NCBI RefSeq assembly: GCF_042682525.1
Contig: NZ_JBHUHP010000016.1
Coordinates: 186,001 to 250,000, forward strand
Direction: 5' to 3'
Length of the DNA: 64,000 nucleotides
Source of the DNA: Blastococcus_B deserti
Lineage (GTDB): Bacteria > Actinomycetota > Actinomycetes > Mycobacteriales > Geodermatophilaceae
Numbering within the stretch: the first letter of the stretch is position 1; the number at the start of each line of letters is the position of its first letter. Under the pieces are notes generated by a model that worked only from the letters and a program-made list of their open reading frames with translations, was not told the origin of the DNA and did not search any database. Shown one piece after another: positions 6,693-15,208 of the stretch. The position numbers were made by a program, and so were the translations under genes.

Positions 6693-9041
6693 TCATCCGA
6701 AGAGGCACCGCTCCTGGGCTTCCCGGCGCTCGAAGAAGTCCGGCGCCGCGAGGTACCAGGTCACGCGGCCAATTTCCTCCTCGGGGTTAACGAGGAGCTG
6801 GCGCGCCGTCACCTGGTAGCCAGTCTGCTTGCGGGCGTGTTTCGGCAGCTCGGCAATGAGCCGCATCGGCTGCTTGTACGCCCGAGGGAATGCGAACACG
6901 CCGAGCCGTTGCCGGCCGCTCGGTCTCAGCGGGACCTGCACAAGTCCGTCCTCCGTCGGCTTCCCGATGCCGCGGTGGCCGCTGCGGTCGAAGAAGAAGT
7001 CCGGCGCCTCCAGCACCAGCTTCGCTCCCTCCGGCAGCTGCGGGAGGATCTCGATGCTCATCCGCAGCGTCCTGTCGAGGGCGCCGACGGCCAGGAACGG
7101 CATCGCTACCGATGGATCGGCCGACGGTCCCGACGACGGCACAACGTTGAAGTTGCGCCACGTCGAGTTGTTGTTGTTACGGATGAACGCCCGAAAGTTG
7201 TCGAAGTTCACCAGGTTCGCGAGCGGCGGCGCCGGGTCGTTGGCCGTGTTGACGACAGCGACGAAGCAGTAGTGGCCAGTGCCGGGTACCTCCGCCTGGT
7301 CCCAGACAAGTTCGTCCGCCACAGTAAGCACGTTCCCGGTGGGGACCGTGGGCAGCGTCGCCGAGCCGACGAGGGTCCACATGTCCGGGGTCACCAGCAT
7401 GGCAACCTCCGACCAGTACACGTCGATCGTGGTGGTCCCAGCCGCGGTGGTGCCTCGGTTGCGCACTCGTGTGTAGATGAAGTTGTCCTGGCCTGCGGTG
7501 GCTTCGTAGCCCAGGCTCATGGATCCTTCGGTCCCGCTGCTCTCGCCGTAGGCCATCTGAGGGTCCGCCACGCTGTTAGGGCGGAGAATCACATCGGGGC
7601 TGGTGGAGACCGGGCCGGTGTGAGGCTCGCCGACGTCGGTGGCGTTGTCCCGGATGTAGACGTCAGCAAACCCGACGTCGAGGACGTCCTCGATGATTGA
7701 CCGAAGGTCGGGCATTACGCCGATCTGGTCGACGGTGGGGTTGTTCGAGGCCGTGCCCGTCGCCGGATCGGACAGCAGCGCGCGGAGCTGGCCAGGGCTG
7801 AGCGGCGGGCCACCGCCCGCGGTGGCTACGCCCTGTACGGCTAACGCGGCTCCGGTGATGATTGGTGAGGCCGACGAGGTGCCGCTGAACGTTGTCGTGT
7901 ACAGGTTCTGCGCGCCGGTGCTGTTGGACGATGTCGTGTTGACGTTCTCGCCCCAGGCGTAGCAGTCAATCCGGGGGCCGAAGGACGAAAAGTTCATGCG
8001 GGTATGAGGTGCCGCCGACGTCGCCGCTCCGACGACGATGGCGCCGGAGTCACGGAAGTCCGTGGTCGCCGGATTCAGCACTTGGTCGCCAGCGAAGTTC
8101 GTGACCAGGTCGAGGTCGTTGGCCCCGTTACCACCCGCCTCGACGACGGTCACCCCTAGGGCTGTCGCCAGCCGGATCGCCTCGAAGGCGTCGTCGAGCA
8201 ACTCGATCGGTGCCCCAAACACAGGGGCTGCCGGGGTGACGGTCTGCACCTCCAGGAGGAGGACGTTTCCTGTTTCGAGGCCTGGAAGGGCAGCCGTGAT
8301 GGCGCCGGCCACGTTGGCGAGCGATCCGGAGTGCGACGTGACATCCACGGAGTCGATCTCCGGCACGATGCCTACGCAGCCGAGGGTGTTGTCGACAGCG
8401 CACACCTCGCCGAGGACGCTCGTACCGTGCGGGCGGGACCCGTTCTGGAGAGTGCCGAACAGCAACGTGGCCCCGTGGGCATTCAAGTCCTCGTGGTCGA
8501 GGGTCCACCCCTGCTCGAGGTCGACGAAGCGTTGGCCGGCGCCAGCGCCACCCATGACGGTCCAGGCGAACTCCGCGTCGATGCCGTCCGGCGCGGGGTT
8601 GAGGTAGCCCTGATTCGGTGAGCGGGGATCGTCGGTGGCATTGACGACTGGGTCGATAGCGGGGGCGTCGGGCCGCGCGCTCTCTACGACTTCCCACGCC
8701 AGGAGCCGCTCCACCAGCTCCTCGGAGCGGACGCCCGGTGGAGCGTCAACGGAGAACCACCGGTCGAACCTATGGCCCCGGTAGTTCGAGTCTCGCTCCT
8801 TGGCGAGCTCGACGAGCCGAGCCATCTCGTCGGCAGCCAGTGCGGTGTGCAGCCGTTCGAACGCTAGGCCGCCGAGGATGTCCTCGAGCGGGCCAGCGCC
8901 GTAGCGCTCGGCGAGCAGCTTCTGCACATCGTCCTCGTACGGCACGTCCACCCAATCGTGGAGCTTGAACACCGCTCGAGGCCGGAACTCCGGTCGAGGT
9001 CCAGTCTCGCCTCGCGCACTCGCCGTCGGCCGCGTCGCCAT
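6693..9041 (-). CDS. Subtilisin-like serine peptidase (S8), 782 aa
   Basis: The catalytic set is present: Asp174 (FVDLEQGW), His205 (RPHGTSVLG), oxyanion Asn304 (EAGGNGAND) and Ser388 (FSGTSSASP). The Asp motif is atypical, lacking the usual D-T/S-G. A roughly 160-residue N-terminal region precedes the peptidase domain and about 370 residues follow it, including a beta-sandwich-like CARDB-type stretch (NFIYTRVRNRGTTAAG) near residues 505-610. No signal peptide is visible at the ATG chosen (9041, AAGGGAA upstream), so it may act in the cytosol or use another export route. It is intact despite lying among IS debris. The substrate is unknown. Confidence 0.85.
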   Translation of the reverse strand: MATRPTASARGETGPRPEFRPRAVFKLHDWVDVPYEDDVQKLLAERYGAGPLEDILGGLAFERLHTALAADEMARLVELAKERDSNYRGHRFDRWFSVDAPPGVRSEELVERLLAWEVVESARPDAPAIDPVVNATDDPRSPNQGYLNPAPDGIDAEFAWTVMGGAGAGQRFVDLEQGWTLDHEDLNAHGATLLFGTLQNGSRPHGTSVLGEVCAVDNTLGCVGIVPEIDSVDVTSHSGSLANVAGAITAALPGLETGNVLLLEVQTVTPAAPVFGAPIELLDDAFEAIRLATALGVTVVEAGGNGANDLDLVTNFAGDQVLNPATTDFRDSGAIVVGAATSAAPHTRMNFSSFGPRIDCYAWGENVNTTSSNSTGAQNLYTTTFSGTSSASPIITGAALAVQGVATAGGGPPLSPGQLRALLSDPATGTASNNPTVDQIGVMPDLRSIIEDVLDVGFADVYIRDNATDVGEPHTGPVSTSPDVILRPNSVADPQMAYGESSGTEGSMSLGYEATAGQDNFIYTRVRNRGTTAAGTTTIDVYWSEVAMLVTPDMWTLVGSATLPTVPTGNVLTVADELVWDQAEVPGTGHYCFVAVVNTANDPAPPLANLVNFDNFRAFIRNNNNSTWRNFNVVPSSGPSADPSVAMPFLAVGALDRTLRMSIEILPQLPEGAKLVLEAPDFFFDRSGHRGIGKPTEDGLVQVPLRPSGRQRLGVFAFPRAYKQPMRLIAELPKHARKQTGYQVTARQLLVNPEEEIGRVTWYLAAPDFFERREAQERCLFG

Positions 9042-9342
9042 GCTGTGATTCCCTTCGTGATCGGCGTCGGGCGAGCCCCGCACCTAAGTCTTCGAACCGA
9101 TCGGTGCGGCGGGCCAGGCCCGCCGCTGTCGTTTGTCTTTGTGCCCGCATGGGGGGAGCCAGCGCGCTGCAGGCGTTGGTGATGGCCTAACCGTCGCGAT
9201 GAGTGGCCACGGCTTGGGCTGCCCGTGGACGTGACTCCGGGCGCAGCCGCTGCACCGCCAGGTCCGTCTGGTCCCCGCTTAGGCTCACCTTGACCTTGAC
9301 GCCGTCGAATCGCATGACTCCCCTCCGGACCGTCCGACTCCC

Positions 9343-9395
9343 CGGATCGCATGACTCTCCGGATCGCATGACTCTCCGGATCGCGTAGCTCCGGA
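9343..9395. repeat. 17-bp direct repeat, about three copies
   Basis: CGGATCGCATGACTCTC occurs twice back to back (9343-9359, 9360-9376), followed by a degenerate third copy. A looser related unit precedes it at 9309-9325. It lies in the 560-bp space upstream of the subtilase gene, where I see no other gene before the OrfA remnant at 9600. Confidence 0.7.
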
Positions 9396-9599
9396 GTCCG
9401 CCCGGCCGGCAGGGCCGACCGCCGGAAGAACGGTAGGGACGCCGACGTCACCGCCCCATCACCGATCCGTCACGCGGCGGGCGCGGCTCGGGCGCGCGAT
9501 GGCAACCCGTGGCCGACCGAGGGCGCCCGCCGCAGGGTCGTCATCCCATCGCCCGCCCTCGGGAGCAAGTGCGAAGCGCCGTCACCGCTCGACGACGAC

Positions 9600-9800
9600 C
9601 TTCACCGCCTCACCGAGCACCACCCTCGACTGGGTCATCCAAGCCGGAGATCGACGAGGGCCACAGGCCGGGCACGACGACCGATGACGCCACCCAGCTG
9701 GCCGAACTGGAACGTGAGGTGCGAGAGCTGCGCTGGGCGAACGCGATCCTCAAGAGCGCGTCGGCCTTTTCGCGGCGGAGCTCTGGGTGACGTCCCCGCT
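9600..9800 (+). mobile_element. IS3-family OrfA C-terminal remnant
   Basis: After a frameshift near 9640 (first frame TLDWVIQAG), the plus strand reads EIDEGHRPGTTTDDATQL, AELEREVRELRWANAILKSA, then SAF. This is the standard linker and leucine zipper of actinobacterial IS3 OrfA. The helix-turn-helix is lost and the frame fails before OrfB. The following 175 bp hold nothing recognisable. Confidence 0.7.
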
Positions 9801-9974
9801 GGTGGTGTAGTTCTGACCGGCTGCCCGGTGACCTGCCGACGCAGGGGTGGGCGCCCGCGAGTGGACGGAGTTCCTGAGCCCGGACAACCGCCGACCGGAA
9901 CCGCCGGCCAGTCGGCGCACGTGAGGTTGGAGGTCCCCGTCCCGGACGGCCTCGCAAGCTACGGAACTAGAGAC

Positions 9975-10280
9975 TCACGCGAGAACTAGATGGTCGACAT
10001 GCCACGACGACGCCAACGCCGCCATGGGCTCGAAGACCTTGTCATGCAGGTCCGATTGAACCCATGCCAGTCGCTCGTCCTCGGTACGGAAGGTGATGTC
10101 GAGACGAAGGCGAGGAGCGTCGCCGCCCTCTGTCGCAGCCAGAAGGAGACATTCCAGGAATCCCTGCTGTGCCGAAATGGCGGGAGCGAAGTTGTCGGTG
10201 AAGGCCCGCCGCAATTCAGCGACCGAGTCCCGAGCAACGAGGAAGGTGACGCTGACCCTGACTAACGAAGACGGCGTCAT
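9975..10280 (-). CDS. Small ABM-like (dimeric alpha-beta barrel) protein, 101 aa
   Basis: The predicted fold is a ferredoxin-like strand-helix-strand (VRVSVTFLVARDSVAELRRA at the start, LDITFRTEDERLAWVQSDLH later, ending in a conserved-looking WHVDHLVLA). This is typical of antibiotic-biosynthesis-monooxygenase and related dimeric alpha-beta barrel proteins. ATG at 10280 overlaps the stop of the amidohydrolase gene in an ATGA, so the two are translationally coupled. Members range from quinol monooxygenases to isomerases, and the exact reaction cannot be assigned. It is the last gene of the minus-strand catabolic run. Confidence 0.6.
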   Translation of the reverse strand: MTPSSLVRVSVTFLVARDSVAELRRAFTDNFAPAISAQQGFLECLLLAATEGGDAPRLRLDITFRTEDERLAWVQSDLHDKVFEPMAALASSWHVDHLVLA

Positions 10281-11014
10281 GCGAGCCCGAACACGCTCTG
10301 AGCGGTCCGCGACAGCACTGCCTCCATGTCCCTCGGCGCCAAGCTCAGCGCAGTGATCTTCTGCATCTCCGGCTCTACGTTGAAGGGCAGGTCGGCACCG
10401 AACATGACGCGGTCCGCGCCAAGGAGTTCCACCATGGCTCCGATGTCGGGCGTCTTGCACCACGACGGCTCCAGATAGATGTTGGAACACTCCCGGGCGA
10501 CGGCTAGGGCGGCTCCGGTGAAGGTCCCGCCACCGGCGTGAGCGAGCACGATCGGCAGGTCCGGGTGGTCCTTGGCCGGCCCGAGGAGCGCGGCCGGGTC
10601 GGCGAAGGGCACGCCGTCCCCGGTGTGGACCATCACGGCGATGCCCAATTCACGAGCGGTCTCGAAGACGACCGCGGCGTCGCGGGAGCCGGGGTTTACC
10701 GCGTGTCCGATGGTGTGCAGCTTCACCCCGACGAAGCCGAGTTCCTCGACGCACCGCCGCACCTCCTGTCGGTAGGCGTCGGCGTCCATGTGCGGATTGA
10801 CGCTGGCGATCCCCCACACCTCGAACGGCGCATGGGTAGCCATCGCCGCAATGGCATCGTGCTGCGCCTTCGCGTTGTCGGTGCCGGGAAACGGCTGGAC
10901 GACGATGCCGTCGAGGCCGGTCCGCTGGACGGAGTCGATGAGTTGGGACACCTCGACATCGAGGTCGAAGACTCGGCAGGGGCCGAGATGCTGGTGCACG
11001 TCGATCTGTCGCAT
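10277..11014 (-). CDS. Amidohydrolase_2-type TIM-barrel hydrolase, 245 aa
   Basis: The metal-binding start IDVHQHLG matches the H-x-H of the amidohydrolase superfamily. VMVHTGDG and VLAHAGGG supply the later histidines, and RVMFGADLPF has the final metal/catalytic Asp in the G-x-D-x-P-F context typical of Amidohydrolase_2. Relatives are lactonases (for example pyrone-dicarboxylate and fuconolactone types) and decarboxylases. ATG 11014 (GAGGG nearby) was preferred to an upstream in-frame ATG because it begins the barrel's first strand. The setting beside two Gfo/Idh/MocA dehydrogenases suggests lactone opening (inference). Confidence 0.8.
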   Translation of the reverse strand: MRQIDVHQHLGPCRVFDLDVEVSQLIDSVQRTGLDGIVVQPFPGTDNAKAQHDAIAAMATHAPFEVWGIASVNPHMDADAYRQEVRRCVEELGFVGVKLHTIGHAVNPGSRDAAVVFETARELGIAVMVHTGDGVPFADPAALLGPAKDHPDLPIVLAHAGGGTFTGAALAVARECSNIYLEPSWCKTPDIGAMVELLGADRVMFGADLPFNVEPEMQKITALSLAPRDMEAVLSRTAQSVFGLA

Positions 11015-11093
11015 GAATCCCTCACTTGAACGATGTGTACCGCCGGTCGACCCGGGAGCTGGCTTCCGGTCCATCCGGTGAAGTGCCGTGTGA

Positions 11094-11876
11094 TCACTTG
11101 CTCGAGATGCCGGCGCGGAGCCAACCCAGGTGAAGTTGCGACTGGCCGCCGGCGTTCACGTGCTCCAACGCCTCCACGCCGAGAGACACGATCTTCGGGT
11201 TGAATGCCAGCGCGCCCAGCGCCACGGGGGTCCCCGTCTCGTCCACCATGTGGGTGTACATGACCAACAGGGCCGCCCCCGGTTTGAGACCCAGCATGTC
11301 GGCGACCTCGGCCGACGCCTCCTCGGCGGTAACGGCGCTCGTGACGCGCGAGATCTCGACGCCGTGCACGGTCTCGAGGAACGGCACGATGTCGCCGACG
11401 AGGCGCTCGACCTGCAAGGGCTGTCCCTGGATCTCCTCCGGGAGGAGGTGGCACAGCAAGGCCGCGCGGACTCCGTCGACCTCGTAGCAGCGCGTACTGC
11501 GGAATGCCCACCGTGGCGCGCCGTCACCTCCGAGCTCACCAAGGCTCTCGTCGATGTCCACTCCGACGACGGAGAACTCGACGAGCCTGTGGGTCACCCC
11601 CGCCTCTCGAAGGAAGTCGGCGAACGATCCGATGATGTTCGCCGGGTAGCGAACCGGTTCCCTCCGCCCGACGATCGTCGTGCCCCTTCCGGGGCGCCGT
11701 TCGATGACGCCGTCGGCCTCCAGCCGACCCAGTGCGTCACGCAGCGTGGCCCGGGAGACCCCGAGGACGCGGCTCAGATTCGTCTCCGGTGGAAGTTTCC
11801 CCTCCCCTCGCCGGTCGAGATCGGCCACCAGGGTCTGCAATTCGAGCAACACGGTGTCGACCCTGCTGTCAGGCAC
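11094..11876 (-). CDS. GntR-family regulator with UTRA domain (HutC type), about 260 aa
   Basis: The N-terminal winged helix-turn-helix (about residues 5-70) is clear: LPPETNLSRVLGVSRATLRD, then ALGRLEADGVIERRPGRGTT. The C-terminal two thirds form a UTRA effector domain, ending in LLVMYTHMVDETGTPVALGA. HutC-type GntR proteins bind a pathway intermediate, often a sugar phosphate or acid, and derepress. GTG 11876 is chosen because it lies just before the DNA-binding domain and overlaps the preceding small frame, but the ribosome-binding site is weak, so the start is uncertain. It lies within the catabolic run and probably controls it. Confidence 0.85.
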   Translation of the reverse strand: MPDSRVDTVLLELQTLVADLDRRGEGKLPPETNLSRVLGVSRATLRDALGRLEADGVIERRPGRGTTIVGRREPVRYPANIIGSFADFLREAGVTHRLVEFSVVGVDIDESLGELGGDGAPRWAFRSTRCYEVDGVRAALLCHLLPEEIQGQPLQVERLVGDIVPFLETVHGVEISRVTSAVTAEEASAEVADMLGLKPGAALLVMYTHMVDETGTPVALGALAFNPKIVSLGVEALEHVNAGGQSQLHLGWLRAGISSK

Positions 11877-12105
11877 GAGACACCAGCCGCGCGTCAGCCG
11901 CGCTTCCGGCGGCCGGGAGTACGGCCGCCAGGTCTGGCCCGTCGGGCTCGACCCTTGTCGGCGGCCGCGCGCCCCCGAGCGGCATGCCGTGCCGCTCGGC
12001 AGCGAGTCGCTCGAGCAACCATGGCCGCTCGGAGTCATTTGTGAGGCGACGGGCAATCGTGGGTTCGAGGAGCCCGGCGGCACCCGGATTCTCAACGATC
12101 GACAT
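11869..12105 (-). CDS. Small hypothetical reading frame, 78 aa
   Basis: An ATG at 12105 opens a 78-codon frame (MSIVENPGAAGLLEPTIA, RRLTNDSERPWLLERLAAER) that ends in a TGA overlapping the putative GTG start of the GntR gene, and it begins inside the tail of the broken kinase gene. The overlaps on both sides look like an operon. I do not recognise the protein. It could be a leftover N-terminal piece of a larger enzyme or a real coupling peptide. Confidence 0.35.
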   Translation of the reverse strand: MSIVENPGAAGLLEPTIARRLTNDSERPWLLERLAAERHGMPLGGARPPTRVEPDGPDLAAVLPAAGSAADARLVSRA

Positions 12106-12561
12106 CTGTACCCCCAGTGATCGAAGCGGTGAGCGCCTGCGCATTCGGCAAGCCGTCGAAATCACCGATGGCCGACACCTCGACGGCAGTCATCACGACA
12201 CCGGTCTCCAATGTGCGTGCGCCGTCCGGCCCCGGACCTCCGCCGCGGTGTGACCTGCGACGAAGGAATTCCCCGGCGTCCACGGTGCCGAGCACGGACG
12301 CGACGTGCGGGGCAGCGCGGTAGCGGTCGCCACCGATCGAGGCGAGCACACCGCGGGCACTCTGGGCGCCGACGACGTCCTCGGCTCCCTGCGACGCCAC
12401 CCGCTGCACGGCATTCGAGCCGGCTGGCGGTGCGCGATAAGCCGCCCAGGCGCCATCTCGAGCGTGGCCATGGCCTCCCCGACGGTGACCACGAGCGGTC
12501 CGGGCAACAGCGGCCGGCGATCGCCGGCGCCGTCCGCCTGCGGATCAGAACTTGATCGCAT
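12092..12561 (-). pseudogene. PfkB-family sugar kinase (KdgK-like), internally deleted
   Basis: The 5' end encodes LVVTVGEAMATLEMAPGRL, the first strand of PfkB-family kinases such as 2-keto-3-deoxygluconate kinase. Near the 3' end, split over two frames, come VLGTVDAG, NSFVAGHTAAEV and ETGVVMTAVEVSAIGDFDGL, which correspond to the D-x-x-G-A-G-D-x-F catalytic motif and C-terminal helix. The middle is deleted: about 150 codons remain of about 300. The ATG at 12561 overlaps the end of the permease gene, showing it was once part of the operon. Loss of the anionic-hole Asp makes activity very unlikely. Confidence 0.7.
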
Positions 12562-13363
12562 AGCGGTGGCGCACGGGGGTGGTCGCCCAGCGGAACACGA
12601 GGTCGGCCAAGAGGCCCATGAGACCGAGCGTCACGATCCCCACGAAGACGTAGTCGGTCCGCGCGAACAGCCGCGAGTTGTAGATGAGATAACCGACCCC
12701 CGACTCGGCTGCGACCAGTTCGGCCGCAACCACCGTCATGAAGGAGATGCCCATAGCTGTACGGAGGCCGGTCACTATGTCGGGAATCGTCGCGGGGACG
12801 ATGACCGTGCTGAGAAGTTGCAGCCGTGAGGCGCCGAGGCACTGAGCGGCCCGCAGCTTCTCCTCGTCGATGGCTTGGACACCGGCAATCGTGTTCAGGA
12901 AGACGATGAACAGTGACGCGTAGACGATGAGTGCGATCTTCGAGGTCTCGCCGATACCGAGCCAGATAAGGGAGAGGCTGAGGAAGGCGATGGGCGGCAC
13001 GAATCGGAAGAAGTTGAGGAAGGGCTCGAGCGCCACCCGCAACAGCTTCACCCGGCCCGCCAGCAGGCCGAGCGGAATGGCGAGAACGGCGCCGATCACC
13101 CAGCCCGACAGCACCCGGAAATAGGACACGCCGACGTGCTGTGGCAGCTCTCCGGACCCGGTGAGTTCCACCGCGCTGCGGCCGACCTGCAGGGGGCCGG
13201 GGAGGAACAGCGGGTTGACGAACAGGGACAGCAACTGCCACAGCAGTAGCGCGCCGACCACGGCGAGGAAGTAGGTGAGCCACGTCCCGGCCATCGCCGG
13301 TCGCCGGGGCGCGGGTCGGGCGGTTCCGGCCGGCGCGCCGGTCGTCACGTCACTGACGGCCAT
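12545..13363 (-). CDS. ABC importer permease (TauC/SsuC type), 272 aa
   Basis: About six membrane helices are visible, with the BPD_transp_1 core and its EAA-like loop (QCLGASRLQLLSTVIVPATI, then PDIVTGLR). The family imports sulfonates, nitrate, taurine, pyrimidine precursors and other small anions or aromatics. The start overlaps the end of the ATPase gene by 14 bases, and its end overlaps the broken kinase gene, so it lies inside an operon. The substrate cannot be read from the permease. Confidence 0.9.
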   Translation of the reverse strand: MAVSDVTTGAPAGTARPAPRRPAMAGTWLTYFLAVVGALLLWQLLSLFVNPLFLPGPLQVGRSAVELTGSGELPQHVGVSYFRVLSGWVIGAVLAIPLGLLAGRVKLLRVALEPFLNFFRFVPPIAFLSLSLIWLGIGETSKIALIVYASLFIVFLNTIAGVQAIDEEKLRAAQCLGASRLQLLSTVIVPATIPDIVTGLRTAMGISFMTVVAAELVAAESGVGYLIYNSRLFARTDYVFVGIVTLGLMGLLADLVFRWATTPVRHRYAIKF

Positions 13364-14159
13364 CGTCGTCCTCCCTCTCGTGGTGGAGCTCCGACGTCAG
13401 CATCGACGTCAGTCGGAGGAACTCGGGATCATCGCGGCGGCGGGGCCGGGGCAGGCCGACCTCCACGACGGACTTCACGCGAGCCGCGGGGCCCGGCGAC
13501 ATCACCGCCACCCGATCGGAGAGGTACACGGCCTCGGACACGTCATGGGTCACGAAGACGACGGTCTTGACCTTGGCCTGCCAGATCCGAACCAGTTCGT
13601 CCTGCAAGCGCATCCGGGTCTGGGCATCCAGTGCCCCGAACGGCTCGTCCATGAGCATGCAGTCAGGATCGTTCGCCAGTACGCGGGCGATCTGCACCCG
13701 CTGCTTCATCCCGCCCGAGAGCTGCCGCGGGTACTTGTCGCGATGTGCTTCCAGGCCGACCAGCCGCAGGACATCGGACACCCTGGCCTGCCGCTGGGGT
13801 GCCGGCACCTTGCGCACGCGCAGCCCGTACTCCACGTTGCGTTCGACGGTCAACCAGGGGAAGACGGCCAGCTCGCTCTGGAAGACGACCCCACGATCGG
13901 CACCTGGACGATCCACGCGGTGCCCGCGGACGGCGATCTCGCCGGCTGAGGGGGGCTCGAATCCGGCCACCATGTGGAGCAGCGTCGACTTGCCGCAGCC
14001 GCTCGGCCCAACGATGCTCAGGAACTCCCCCGGTCGCACAGTCAGGTCGACGTCTTGGATGGCCGTGTACCGGCCGCCCGTCTTGACATCGTCGAACCAT
14101 CTGGCGACCCCTCGGATCTCGATCGCACGCGATCCAGCCGACGTCGTGGTCTGGCTCAT
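13350..14159 (-). CDS. ABC importer ATPase (TauB/SsuB type), 269 aa
   Basis: All nucleotide-binding motifs are present: Walker A GPSGCGKST, Q-loop VFQSELAVFPWLTV, signature LSGGMKQR, Walker B CMLMDEPFGALD and H-loop FVTHDVSEAV. The length is typical. ATG 14159 follows a GGAGG-type site. It energises the permease encoded immediately downstream and pairs with the lipoprotein encoded 20 bp upstream, giving a complete three-part importer. Confidence 0.93.
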   Translation of the reverse strand: MSQTTTSAGSRAIEIRGVARWFDDVKTGGRYTAIQDVDLTVRPGEFLSIVGPSGCGKSTLLHMVAGFEPPSAGEIAVRGHRVDRPGADRGVVFQSELAVFPWLTVERNVEYGLRVRKVPAPQRQARVSDVLRLVGLEAHRDKYPRQLSGGMKQRVQIARVLANDPDCMLMDEPFGALDAQTRMRLQDELVRIWQAKVKTVVFVTHDVSEAVYLSDRVAVMSPGPAARVKSVVEVGLPRPRRRDDPEFLRLTSMLTSELHHEREDDDGRQ

Positions 14160-14179
14160 CTCGCGGCTCACCTCCACGA

Positions 14180-15208
14180 TCACTCGGCCTGCTCCGGGGC
14201 GACGGCCTCCAGGTACTCGGGAACGAAGACTTCGTCGAGATCCGGAACCCGGTCGATCTTGCCCTGGTCCACCATCCACTCGGCGATGGCCTGCATGCTG
14301 TCCCGCGCTGCCTGATCCAGATGCACGGTGTAGTCGAACTCCGCGTCGTCGAGGAACGCCCGGACGACCTCGGGTTCCTGCTGGGTCCACTCCGCGCCGA
14401 TCTCCACAGCCCGCTCGGGGTTGGCCTCGATGAATTCATCGGCCTCGATCAGAGCCTCGAGGACGCGCTCGGTGGCCTCCGGGTTCTCCCGGACCCACTC
14501 CCCCTGCATCTCCAGCAAGATCCGGGTCTGATACACGTCCTCGATGCCGGGCTCCAGGATGTGCGCATCACCGCCGAGGGACTCCAGTCCGCGACTGACC
14601 ACGGGTTCGACGTTGAGGAATCCGTCGATGTCACCCCGTGCCATGACCGCGACCTGCTCGGCAGCGTCCACGTTGACGAACTCCACCTCGTCGCGGGATA
14701 CGCCATGGAGCTCGAGGTACTCCTGGAAGGCGTACTCGAATGCTGATCCGGCGATCAGGCCGATGCGCTTGCCGGCGAGGTCCTCAGGTTTCTGGATGGA
14801 ATCGTCCACCACGATCCGCTGGTCGTTGGCCTGGACGACGACGGCGGGCACGACGATGTCGCCACCCTGAGCGAGCAGACCAAGGAGAGGGAACTCGACC
14901 GATCCGGCAGTGTGGGCCTCACCAGCCAGCACTGCCTCGGTGCCGAGGAAGCCGACGTCGAAGAGGCGGACGTTCGACTCGATTCCGTGGCGCTCGAAGA
15001 TGCCTTCGTCGTGGGCCACGTAGATGTTCAGCCAGGACAAGTTCCCGGCGCCGGTGAACGTCATGGGCACCGGTGCTTCGCCATCGGTCCCACCCGAGCC
15101 GGCCTCGCCTCCACCGCAGGCGGTCAGCAGGGCCGCCACCAGGCCCGCTGCGAGGCCACGCCGGATCGAGCTGTCTCTGAATCGGCCGTTAATACGCCTG
15201 CTGCTCAT
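14180..15208 (-). CDS. ABC importer substrate-binding lipoprotein (NMT1/TauA-like), 342 aa
   Basis: A basic N-terminus, hydrophobic stretch and lipobox LLTACGGG mark Cys31 as the lipidated residue, so the protein is tethered outside the membrane. The mature part has the NMT1/SsuA-like pattern (LSWLNIYVAHDEGIFERHGI, then a hinge and AGKRIGLIAGSAFEY). An acidic linker follows the Cys. The start overlaps the end of the oxidoreductase gene by 20 bases, so the importer and dehydrogenase are co-expressed. The ligand is unknown; family members bind sulfonates, thiamine precursors, phthalates and others. Confidence 0.88.
   Translation of the reverse strand: MSSRRINGRFRDSSIRRGLAAGLVAALLTACGGGEAGSGGTDGEAPVPMTFTGAGNLSWLNIYVAHDEGIFERHGIESNVRLFDVGFLGTEAVLAGEAHTAGSVEFPLLGLLAQGGDIVVPAVVVQANDQRIVVDDSIQKPEDLAGKRIGLIAGSAFEYAFQEYLELHGVSRDEVEFVNVDAAEQVAVMARGDIDGFLNVEPVVSRGLESLGGDAHILEPGIEDVYQTRILLEMQGEWVRENPEATERVLEALIEADEFIEANPERAVEIGAEWTQQEPEVVRAFLDDAEFDYTVHLDQAARDSMQAIAEWMVDQGKIDRVPDLDEVFVPEYLEAVAPEQAE

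Noticed and set aside
9343..9395. CRISPR-like array
   Set aside because: Units are contiguous 17-mers without spacers and there are no cas genes. The 12-bp repeat at 45555 was rejected for the same reason.
11877..12095. Extending the GntR protein to an ATG at 12095
   Set aside because: The added residues are low-complexity, precede the normal family start, and overlap the more gene-like 78-codon frame.
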